From: Nocardioidaceae bacterium | GTDB taxonomy: Bacteria; Actinomycetota; Actinomycetes; Propionibacteriales; Nocardioidaceae | Direction: 5' to 3' | Assembly: GCA_030655315.1 (NCBI GenBank) | Contig: JAURVT010000035.1 | Location: 46,933-110,932 of the forward strand | DNA length: 64,000 nucleotides | Shown: positions 43,191 to 49,861 of the stretch, piece after piece | Layout: each line of letters starts with the position of its first letter | Position numbering within the stretch: the first letter of the stretch is position 1 | The notes under the pieces: generated by a model | Databases searched by the model: none | Seen by the model: only the letters and a program-made list of their open reading frames with translations | What the model was told of the DNA's origin: nothing | Translations under genes and position numbers: made by a program

Positions 43191-43505
43191 ATGTCCTGGA
43201 TCGTGCTCGTCGTCTCGGGAGTCCTCGAGGCCGTCTGGGCCACCGCGCTCGGCCGCTCGGAGGGCTTCACCCGCGTGCAGCCGACGCTGGTCTTCGGGGT
43301 CGCGGTCGTGCTGAGCATGGCCGGCCTCGCCTACGCGATGCGCGACCTGCCCACCGGCACCGCGTACGCGGTCTGGGTCGGCATCGGCGCCGGGCTCACC
43401 GTCACCTGGGCGATGGCGACGGGCACCGAGCCCGCGTCGCTGCTGCGCATCGGTCTCGTGCTGGGCATCGTCGGCTGCGTGGTCGGGCTCAAGCTCGTCT
43501 CCTGA
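43191..43505 (+). CDS. gdx: Gdx guanidinium exporter, SMR family
   Basis: The 104-aa four-helix small multidrug resistance protein exports guanidinium in exchange for protons. It has the essential Glu in helix 1 (VVSGVLEAVWATALGRSEG), with the EAVWA/GFTR pattern of the Gdx subtype rather than the EmrE subtype, and ATG at 43191 directly follows the riboswitch. Identity as a guanidinium exporter rests on both subtype residues and the guanidine-III riboswitch. Antiparallel homodimers are the known form. The stop lies in an inverted 22-bp repeat unit. Confidence 0.93.
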   Translation: MSWIVLVVSGVLEAVWATALGRSEGFTRVQPTLVFGVAVVLSMAGLAYAMRDLPTGTAYAVWVGIGAGLTVTWAMATGTEPASLLRIGLVLGIVGCVVGLKLVS

Positions 43506-43545
43506 CCGGCAGGAGTGACGGATCGACCCGGCGGAAGTGACGGAC
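43502..43545 (-). repeat. Two inverted 22-bp repeat units right of gdx
   Basis: Units at 43502-43523 and 43524-43545 are the reverse complement of the repeats at 43004-43069 (core GTGACGGAT on the plus strand). The first unit covers the gdx stop codon. Confidence 0.78.
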
Positions 43546-43553
43546 GACGGGGA

Positions 43554-43559
43554 TAGGGT
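43554..43559 (+). promoter_or_regulatory. Leaderless -10 element for the pirin gene
   Basis: TAGGGT, 7 nt before GTG at 43567. Confidence 0.6.
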
Positions 43560-43566
43560 CGGCCGG

Positions 43567-44517
43567 GTGAGCAACCTCGAGGCCGACGCCACCGAGACCG
43601 ACTGCCCGGGTCACGACGCGCCCGGGCCGATGATCGAGCTGCTGGAGTCGCGCGAGGTGCCGCTCGGCGGCGTCCGCGGCGTGAGCGTGCACCGCACGCT
43701 GCCGAGCCGCCGGTTCCCCACCGTCGGCGCGTGGTGCTTCGTCGACCAGTTCGACCCGGGCGGGACGACGATGCGCGTCATGCCCCACCCGCACACCGGG
43801 CTGCAGACCGTCACCTGGCTCTTCGACGGACGCGTCCGGCACCGCGACACCCTCGGCACGGTCGCCGACATCGTCCCCGGGCAGCTCAACTGGATGACCA
43901 GCGGTGCGGGCGTCGCCCACTCCGAGGTCGCCGACGAGACCGCGGGCGGCGGCCGTGGACTGCAGCTCTGGGTCGCGCTCCCCGAGTCGGCCCGCCACGG
44001 CGCACCCGGCTTCGAGCAGCTGTCGGAGCTGCCCGAGGCGCGCCGCGACGGCATGCACCTCACGGTCCTCGCCGGCACGGTCGACGGCGTCACGTCACCC
44101 GCCCGCACCTTCACCCCGCTCGTCGGCGCGATCCTCACGCTCGAGGCCGGCGCCGAGGTCGAGCTCGGCGTCGACCCGGACCACGAGCACGGCGTGCAGC
44201 TGGTGGACGGCGACGCGTCCGTCTGCGGCACCACGGTCCCGCACCGCGCGATGGCCTACCTGGGCACCGGCCGACGCACCGTGACCGTGCACGCCGTGGC
44301 CGCCAGCACCCTGCTGCTGCTCGGCGGCGAGCCGTTCGCCGAGGACGTGCTGATGTGGTGGAACTTCGTCGGCCGCACCCACGACGAGGTGGTGCAGGCC
44401 CGCGCGGACTGGGAGGCCGGCTCCGACCGGTTCGGGCACATCGAGCACCACGGCGACGAGCGCATCCCTGCGCCGCCGATGCCCGAGGTGCGCCTGACGC
44501 CCCGCCGGCGCCGCTGA
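43567..44517 (+). CDS. Pirin family protein (bicupin)
   Basis: The 316-aa non-haem iron bicupin has metal ligands visible in MRVMPHPHTGLQTVTWLFDG (two His), MTSGAGVAHSE (His) and a conserved Glu. The second cupin is in PLVGAILTLEAGAEVELG onward. Bacterial pirins act as quercetin dioxygenases or regulators of central enzymes; which one applies here is unknown. GTG at 43567 is the leaderless start 7 nt after TAGGGT; the longer frame would overlap the repeat. Confidence 0.88.
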   Translation: MSNLEADATETDCPGHDAPGPMIELLESREVPLGGVRGVSVHRTLPSRRFPTVGAWCFVDQFDPGGTTMRVMPHPHTGLQTVTWLFDGRVRHRDTLGTVADIVPGQLNWMTSGAGVAHSEVADETAGGGRGLQLWVALPESARHGAPGFEQLSELPEARRDGMHLTVLAGTVDGVTSPARTFTPLVGAILTLEAGAEVELGVDPDHEHGVQLVDGDASVCGTTVPHRAMAYLGTGRRTVTVHAVAASTLLLLGGEPFAEDVLMWWNFVGRTHDEVVQARADWEAGSDRFGHIEHHGDERIPAPPMPEVRLTPRRRR

Positions 44518-44527
44518 CCGGCGCCGC

Positions 44528-46402
44528 TCAGGCCGCGGCGTCGGTGTCGGCGAACTGCGTGCGGTACAGCTCGGCGTAGCGACCGCCCTGCGCGAGCAGG
44601 CCCGCGTGCGTGCCGCGCTCGACGACGTCGCCGTGCTCGAGGACGAGGATCAGGTCGGCCGCCCGGATGGTCGACAACCGGTGCGCGATGACGATCGCGG
44701 TGCGTCCGGCCAGTGCCGTGGACAGCGCCGCCTGCACCGCGGCCTCGGACGTGGAGTCCAGGTGCGCCGTGGCCTCGTCGAGGACCACCACGCGCGGACC
44801 GCCGAGCAGCAGCCGCGCGATCGTCAGCCGCTGCCGCTCGCCACCGGACAGCCGGTAGCCGCGCTCGCCGACCACGGTGTCGAGGCCGTCGGGGAGCGAC
44901 CCGACCAGCTCGTCGAGGCGGGCACCCCGCAGCGCCTCCCAGATCTCGTCGTCGCTGGCCCCGGGTCGGGCGAACGCGAGGTTGGAGCGCACCGACTCGT
45001 GGAACAGGTGGCCGTCCTGGGTGACGACGCCCACCGCGCCGCGCAGGTCGGCGAAGCTGAGGTCGCGGACGTCGACGCCGCCCACCCGCACCGATCCCTC
45101 GTCGACGTCGTACAGCCGCGGCAGCAGCGTGCCGAGGGTGGACTTGCCGGCGCCCGAGGAGCCGACGAGCGCGACCATCTGCCCGGCCTCGGCCCGGAAC
45201 GACACCCCGTGCAGCACCTCGGTGCCCCCGCGGTCGTCGAGCCGGGCGACGTCCTCGAGCGAGGCCAGCGACACCTGGTCGGCCGACGGGTAGGCGAAGT
45301 GGACGCCGTGCATCTCGACCGCCAGCGGCCCCTCGGGCAGGCGCTTCGGTGCGTCGGGCTCGCGCACGAGCGGGACGAGGTCGAGCACCTCGAAGACCCG
45401 GGCGAACGCGACGACCGCGCCCATCACCTCGACGCGCGCCGTGGCCAGCGAGGTGAGCGGCGCGTAGAGGCGCGTGAGCAGCAGGGCGAGCGTCACGACG
45501 TCGCCGGAGTCGAGGCTCCCGCGCAGCGCGTAGACACCGCCGAGCCCGTACACCATCGCGAGCGCGAGGGCCGACACGAGCGTCAGCGCCGTCATGAACA
45601 CCGACTGGACCATCGCCGAGCGGACGCCGATGTCGCGGACGCGGTCGGCACGTTCGGCGAACGCGCGCGACTCGTGCTCGGGACGGCCGAAGAGCTTGAC
45701 GAGCGTGGCGCCCGGCGCCGAGAAGCGCTCGGTCATCTGGTTGCCCATCGCGGCGTTGTGCTCGGCCGCCTCCTGCTGGTTGCGCGCGAGCAGGCGGCCC
45801 ATGCGCCTGGCCGGCAGGACGAAGACGGGCAGCAGGACGAGCGCGAGCACCGTCACCTGCCACGAGGTGGTGAGCATGACCACCAGCGACAGGGCCAGCG
45901 TCACGACGTTGCCGACGACGCCCGAGAGCGTGTCGCTGAACGCGCGCTGGGCCCCGAGCACGTCGTTGTTGAGGCGGCTGACGAGCGCACCGGTCTTGGT
46001 GCGGTTGAAGAAGGCGACGGGCATCGTCTGCACGTGGTCGAACACCGCGGTGCGGAGGTCGAGGATGAGACCCTCGCCGATGCGCGAGGAGAACCAGCGC
46101 GTCAGCAGGCCGACACCGGCCTCCAGCACGGCGAGCACCGCGATCAGCAGGGCCAGCCGGACGACGACGGAGCCCGCCTGACCGTCGCTGATCGCGCGGA
46201 CCACGCGCCCGGCCAGCACGGGCGTGGCCACGGTGATCACGGCGCCGACGACGCTGAGCACCAGGAAGATCGCCAGCAGCCGGCCGCGGCGGGGCAGCGC
46301 GAAGTCGACGATCCGGCGCAGGGTCTCGCGCGAGAACCCCTCACCCACCTCGTCGGCCATGACGCCGCGCATCGTGCGGTAGGCCGTGAACTCCATGCTC
46401 AT
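44528..46402 (-). CDS. ABC transporter, fused permease and ATPase (exporter)
   Basis: The 624-aa half-transporter of the MsbA/MDR type has six transmembrane helices (residues about 40-340, with FFNRTKTGALVSRLNNDV as the coupling helix). The nucleotide-binding domain (about 375-615) has Walker A VGSSGAGKST, signature LSGGERQRL and Walker B VVVLDEATAHLD. It would work as a dimer to export lipid or drug. ATG at 46402 follows GGAGGAG. It is divergent from ohr with a perfect 22-bp palindrome between them. A short insert (SLASLEDVARLDDRGGTE) precedes Walker A and is unusual. Confidence 0.9.
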   Translation of the reverse strand: MSMEFTAYRTMRGVMADEVGEGFSRETLRRIVDFALPRRGRLLAIFLVLSVVGAVITVATPVLAGRVVRAISDGQAGSVVVRLALLIAVLAVLEAGVGLLTRWFSSRIGEGLILDLRTAVFDHVQTMPVAFFNRTKTGALVSRLNNDVLGAQRAFSDTLSGVVGNVVTLALSLVVMLTTSWQVTVLALVLLPVFVLPARRMGRLLARNQQEAAEHNAAMGNQMTERFSAPGATLVKLFGRPEHESRAFAERADRVRDIGVRSAMVQSVFMTALTLVSALALAMVYGLGGVYALRGSLDSGDVVTLALLLTRLYAPLTSLATARVEVMGAVVAFARVFEVLDLVPLVREPDAPKRLPEGPLAVEMHGVHFAYPSADQVSLASLEDVARLDDRGGTEVLHGVSFRAEAGQMVALVGSSGAGKSTLGTLLPRLYDVDEGSVRVGGVDVRDLSFADLRGAVGVVTQDGHLFHESVRSNLAFARPGASDDEIWEALRGARLDELVGSLPDGLDTVVGERGYRLSGGERQRLTIARLLLGGPRVVVLDEATAHLDSTSEAAVQAALSTALAGRTAIVIAHRLSTIRAADLILVLEHGDVVERGTHAGLLAQGGRYAELYRTQFADTDAAA

Positions 46403-46458
46403 CTGCTCAGTCTCCTCCCGACCGCCGACAGGAGCCGGACGGTCGACGCCGACGGTAC

Positions 46459-46480
46459 GACCTCGACCGCGGTCGAGGTC
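46459..46480. promoter_or_regulatory. Perfect 22-bp palindrome between ABC exporter and ohr
   Basis: Arms GACCTCGACC and GGTCGAGGTC around a central GC, with a further half-site ACGACCTCG at 46487. The position between divergent starts makes it a strong operator candidate for one or both genes. Confidence 0.6.
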
Positions 46481-46529
46481 AACGGACGACCTCGGGAATG
46501 CGCCCCGATGCCCCACCGTTGGCCCCGAC

Positions 46530-46961
46530 ATGACCACGACACCGGAGAAGATCATCTACACCGCCCGCGCGTCGGCCACCGGCGGCCGCGGCGGCCACGC
46601 CAAGACCGACGACGGCCAGCTCGAGGTCGACCTCGCCCCGCCGAAGGAGATGGGCGGCGCCGGTGGCGCGACCAACCCCGAGCAGCTGTTCGCCGCCGGG
46701 TACGCCGCCTGCTTCCAGGGCGCCCTCGGCGTCCTCGCCCGCACCAAGGGCTACGACACCTCCGGCTCCCTCGTCACCGCCGAGGTCGGCATCGGCCCCT
46801 CGGGCGGCTCCTACGGCCTCGCCGTCAAGCTGATCGTCCAGATCCCCGACGTCGACCAGGCCACCGCCCAGGAGATCGCCGACGCCGCCCACGAGGTCTG
46901 CCCCTACTCCAACGCCACCCGCGGCAACATCCCGGTCGAGATCGTCGCCTCACCCCTCTGA
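46530..46961 (+). CDS. ohr: Ohr, organic hydroperoxide resistance protein (OsmC family)
   Basis: The 143-aa thiol peroxidase reduces organic hydroperoxides. Both reactive cysteines are present, in FAAGYAACFQGAL and HEVCPYSNATRGN, with the conserved Arg/Glu environment. Begins TPEKIIYTARASATGGRGGH, typical of Ohr rather than OsmC. ATG at 46530 has little ribosome site and may be nearly leaderless. No ohrR gene is adjacent, so the regulator would be elsewhere. Confidence 0.93.
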   Translation: MTTTPEKIIYTARASATGGRGGHAKTDDGQLEVDLAPPKEMGGAGGATNPEQLFAAGYAACFQGALGVLARTKGYDTSGSLVTAEVGIGPSGGSYGLAVKLIVQIPDVDQATAQEIADAAHEVCPYSNATRGNIPVEIVASPL

Positions 46962-46965
46962 GGCG

Positions 46966-47055
46966 CCCCGCATCCCGGCACGCTGCGTTGCTGCCCGCTT
47001 CGACGTACGAGATCAGTACGCCTTCGCGGGCGCGCCGTGCCTGCCGGGCGCGGGA
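46966..47055. repeat. Imperfect intergenic hairpin after ohr
   Basis: GCCCGC..GTAC arms (46993-47008 and 47016-47031, several mismatches) are flanked by a second layer pairing CCGGCA (46975) with TGCCGG (47042). The GTACGAGATCAGTAC centre resembles intergenic repeats common in many GC-rich bacteria. Confidence 0.5.
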
Positions 47056-47135
47056 CACCTCAGGTCTGGTGGGTTGCCGGGGTGCCGAGGCGGACGCCGT
47101 GGATCAGTCGGTGCGACGCCTGACATCATGACCGC

Positions 47136-48350
47136 ATGGCGAGATCGACGTCTCACACTCCGGACACCGCGTCCCCCGGCGCCGCACGGCGCTGGGGGAT
47201 GCTGGGCGTCGGGACGGCCGCGCAGGCCGCGAGCGCCGTGTCGATGCACGGGGCGCCGTTCCTCATCCCGGCGCTGCGGTCGGACCTCAGCCTGACGCTG
47301 CCGCAGGCGGGGGTGGTGGTCGCCGCGCCCACCGTGGGCGTGATGCTGACGCTCTTCGCCTGGGGGTTCCTGGTCGACCGCGTCGGCGAGCGTCGCGTGC
47401 TGGTCACCGGCCTGGTGCTCACGGCCATGGCCGGGCTCGCGGCCACCACCGCCCGGACGGCCGTCACGCTCGGCCTCTTCCTCTTCCTGGCCGGTGCCGC
47501 CGCGGCCAGCAGCAACTCCGCCAGCGGACGCGTGGTCGTCGGCTGGTTCCCGCCGCACCGGCGCGGCCTCGCGATGGGCATCCGGCAGATGGCCCAGCCG
47601 CTGGGGGTCGCCGTCGCCGCGATCACGCTGCCCGTGGTCGCCGAGCGGTCCGACATCTCCACCGCCCTGCTCGTCCCCGCCGGGCTCGCCGCGCTGACGG
47701 CGGTCGCCTGCCTGCTCGTCATCGTCGACCCGCCGCGGCCGCCCCGCGCCGAGGCTGATGCCGACGACGTCGCCAACCCCTACCGGCGCGACCACTTCCT
47801 GTGGCGCGTCCACGGGGTGTCGGTGCTGCTGGTCGTGCCGCAGTTCACGGTCTGGACCTACACGCTGGTGTGGTTGGTGAGCGAGCGCGGCTGGAGCACC
47901 GCGGCCGCGGGCACGCTCGTCGCGGCGACCCAGGTGCTCGGTGCGCTGGGCCGCGCCGCCGCCGGCCAGCTGTCCGACGTCGTCGGGAGCCGGATGCGTC
48001 CGCTGCGCTGGGTCGCCGTGGCCGCCGCGGCCGCCACGGCGGCCCTGGGCGCGGCGGCCGGCCTGGACTGGGCCGTCGCGGTCCCGCTCGTCGTCCTCGC
48101 GTCGGTGCTCAGCGTCGCCGACAACGGGCTCGCCTTCACGGCCGTCGCCGAGCGCAGCGGCCCCTTCTGGTCCGGACGCGCGCTGGGCGCCCAGAACACG
48201 GCGCAGTTCCTCGCCGCCTCGGCGGTGCCCCCGGTGATCGGCACCGCGATCACCGGCCTCGGGTACCCGGTCGCCTTCGCCCTCGCCGCCGTCGCGCCGC
48301 TGCTGGCCGTCCCGCTCGTCCCCGTCCGCGACGAGCGCTCGCTCTCCTGA
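47136..48350 (+). CDS. Major facilitator superfamily transporter
   Basis: The 404-aa protein has about twelve transmembrane helices. It carries the loop 2-3 signature DRVGERRVLVTGL, the motif GWFPPHRRGLAMGIRQMAQP in helices 4-5 and the second-half DVVGSRMRPLRW. The substrate is unknown; the sequence resembles the CynX/NimT-like and sugar/drug MFS groups. ATG at 47136 may be leaderless (CATCAT 6 nt upstream). Confidence 0.85.
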   Translation: MARSTSHTPDTASPGAARRWGMLGVGTAAQAASAVSMHGAPFLIPALRSDLSLTLPQAGVVVAAPTVGVMLTLFAWGFLVDRVGERRVLVTGLVLTAMAGLAATTARTAVTLGLFLFLAGAAAASSNSASGRVVVGWFPPHRRGLAMGIRQMAQPLGVAVAAITLPVVAERSDISTALLVPAGLAALTAVACLLVIVDPPRPPRAEADADDVANPYRRDHFLWRVHGVSVLLVVPQFTVWTYTLVWLVSERGWSTAAAGTLVAATQVLGALGRAAAGQLSDVVGSRMRPLRWVAVAAAAATAALGAAAGLDWAVAVPLVVLASVLSVADNGLAFTAVAERSGPFWSGRALGAQNTAQFLAASAVPPVIGTAITGLGYPVAFALAAVAPLLAVPLVPVRDERSLS

Positions 48351-48384
48351 GACCCGTCCTCGACGGCCTGTCCGGGGCTCGCCG

Positions 48385-48390
48385 TAGCGT
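48385..48390 (+). promoter_or_regulatory. Leaderless -10 element for the alpha-hydroxy-acid oxidase gene
   Basis: TAGCGT, 7 nt before ATG at 48398. Confidence 0.6.
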
Positions 48391-48397
48391 GATCGGC

Positions 48398-49462
48398 ATG
48401 AGCGACCCGCAGAACCTGCACGACTACGAGGCCCCCGCCGCCGAGGTGCTCGAGGCCGGCGCCCTCGGCTACTACGCGGGCGGCGCCGGCGACGAGATCA
48501 CCCTCGCCGACAACACCGCCTCCTGGAGCCGGTGGGCGCTGAAGCCCCGGGTCCTGCGCGACGTCGCGCACGTCGACACCTCCGTCGAGCTGCTCGGTCG
48601 CACCCACGAGCACCCCGTGCTCGTCGCCCCCATGGCCTACCAGCGGCACGCCCACCCGGACGGCGAGCTCGCCACCGCGCGCGCCTGCGCGGCCACCGGC
48701 ACCACGATGGTGCTGTCGTCGCAGACCACCACCCCGCCGGCCGAGGTCGCCGCGGCCGTCGACGCGCCCCGCTGGTTCCAGGTCTACGTGTTCAAGGACC
48801 GCGCGGTCACCGCCGACCTCGTCGAGCAGGCCGTCGCCGGCGGGTACGAGGCGCTGGTCCTCACTGTCGACTTCCCGGTCGGCGGCTGGCGCGAGCGCGA
48901 CCGCCGCAGCGGCTTCACCGTCGACAAGCCGGTGGCGCTCAACACCTCGGGCAGCCCCACCTCGACCGCCGACCTGTTCGCCGCCCACGACCCCTCGCTC
49001 ACCTGGGACGACGTCGAGCGGCTCGCCGCCGACAGCGGGCTTCCCGTCCTGCTCAAGGGCGTGCTCCACCCCGACGACGCGCGCCTCGCCGTCGCGGCGG
49101 GGGCGGCCGGCGTCATCGTGTCCAACCACGGCGGACGCCAGCTCGACACCGTCCTGTCGGGCTCGGACGCCCTCGGCCCGGTGGTGGAGGCGGTCGACGG
49201 CGCCGTGCCCGTGCTCGTCGACGGCGGCGTCCGCCGAGGCTGGGACGTCGTCAAGGCGCTCGCCCGCGGCGCCGATGCCGTGCTGCTCGGACGCCCGGTG
49301 CTGTGGGCGCTCGCGACCGACGGCGAGGCCGGCGTGACGCACGCGCTCGGCCTGCTGCGCGCCGAGCTGGAGAACGCGCTCGCGCTCGTCGGCTGCCCCC
49401 GCGCCCGCGACCTGGACGCGTCGTTCGTGCAGCCCGCTCCCTGGGCGGGTCCGGTGCCGTGA
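48398..49462 (+). CDS. FMN-dependent alpha-hydroxy-acid oxidase/dehydrogenase
   Basis: The 354-aa TIM-barrel flavoenzyme is of the lactate oxidase / glycolate oxidase family and oxidises an L-2-hydroxy acid to the 2-oxo acid. The active site is IVSNHGGRQLDTV (catalytic His, Arg binding carboxylate), with FMN-binding LVDGGVRRGWDVVKALARGADAVLLGRP and an N-terminal WALKPRVLRDV. Substrate may be lactate, glycolate or mandelate. The leaderless start gives the correct N terminus. Confidence 0.88.
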   Translation: MSDPQNLHDYEAPAAEVLEAGALGYYAGGAGDEITLADNTASWSRWALKPRVLRDVAHVDTSVELLGRTHEHPVLVAPMAYQRHAHPDGELATARACAATGTTMVLSSQTTTPPAEVAAAVDAPRWFQVYVFKDRAVTADLVEQAVAGGYEALVLTVDFPVGGWRERDRRSGFTVDKPVALNTSGSPTSTADLFAAHDPSLTWDDVERLAADSGLPVLLKGVLHPDDARLAVAAGAAGVIVSNHGGRQLDTVLSGSDALGPVVEAVDGAVPVLVDGGVRRGWDVVKALARGADAVLLGRPVLWALATDGEAGVTHALGLLRAELENALALVGCPRARDLDASFVQPAPWAGPVP

Positions 49463-49534
49463 GCCGATCGTGATGTTTGGCCGCGGCCCTCCGCGGGAAC
49501 CACCCTCCCGTCCACCCCGACCAGGAGGCCCCTC

Positions 49535-49693
49535 TTGCGCATGCTCGTCAGCACCCTCGTGACCGCCGTCGTCGTCACCGTCACGCTCGCCGCCGCGGTC
49601 GTCGCCGGACACGCGCAGCTCGGGGAGACGGAGATCGTCTCCCACACCACCGGCAGCGACGGCGAGATCGAGATCGTCTCCCTGACGGACTGA
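49535..49693 (+). CDS. Small membrane or secreted peptide (52 aa)
   Basis: TTG at 49535 lies 6 nt after AGGAGG and encodes MRMLVSTLVTAVVVTVTLAA and then a 30-residue polar tail with GETEIVSHTTGSDGEIEIVS, ending at TGA 49691. One N-terminal helix (residues 3-24) could be a signal peptide or anchor. ATG at 49541 is an alternative start but its spacing to the ribosome site (12 nt) is poor. Composition and codon use look protein-coding. Function unknown. Confidence 0.55.
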   Translation: MRMLVSTLVTAVVVTVTLAAAVVAGHAQLGETEIVSHTTGSDGEIEIVSLTD

Positions 49694-49742
49694 GATCCCC
49701 GCCGCCGACGTGTGTGGCGACCCTTAGTCGGACGGCCCGGGT

Positions 49743-49758
49743 TACCCACGGGTAGATT
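49743..49758 (+). promoter_or_regulatory. TACCC-N2-GGGTA site over the etfD promoter
   Basis: TACCC-AC-GGGTA (49743-49754) overlaps the -10 hexamer TAGATT (49753-49758), the same geometry as at the acyl-CoA oxidase promoter. The etfD leader would be about 97 nt. Confidence 0.55.
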
Positions 49759-49861
49759 GAGGCTCGTCCAGCGCGCCTGCCCGGCACGCCCCGCCACCGG
49801 CGGACCATGGCCCGGCCGACGGTCGGCCAGGTCCTGAGCAGAGCACACCAGGGAGCACCAC

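Noticed and set aside
43004..43545. Interpretation of the gdx flanks as transposon terminal repeats
   Set aside because: No transposase, no target-site duplication, and the repeats are tandem units of unequal number (3 and 2). Reported as a repeat array instead.
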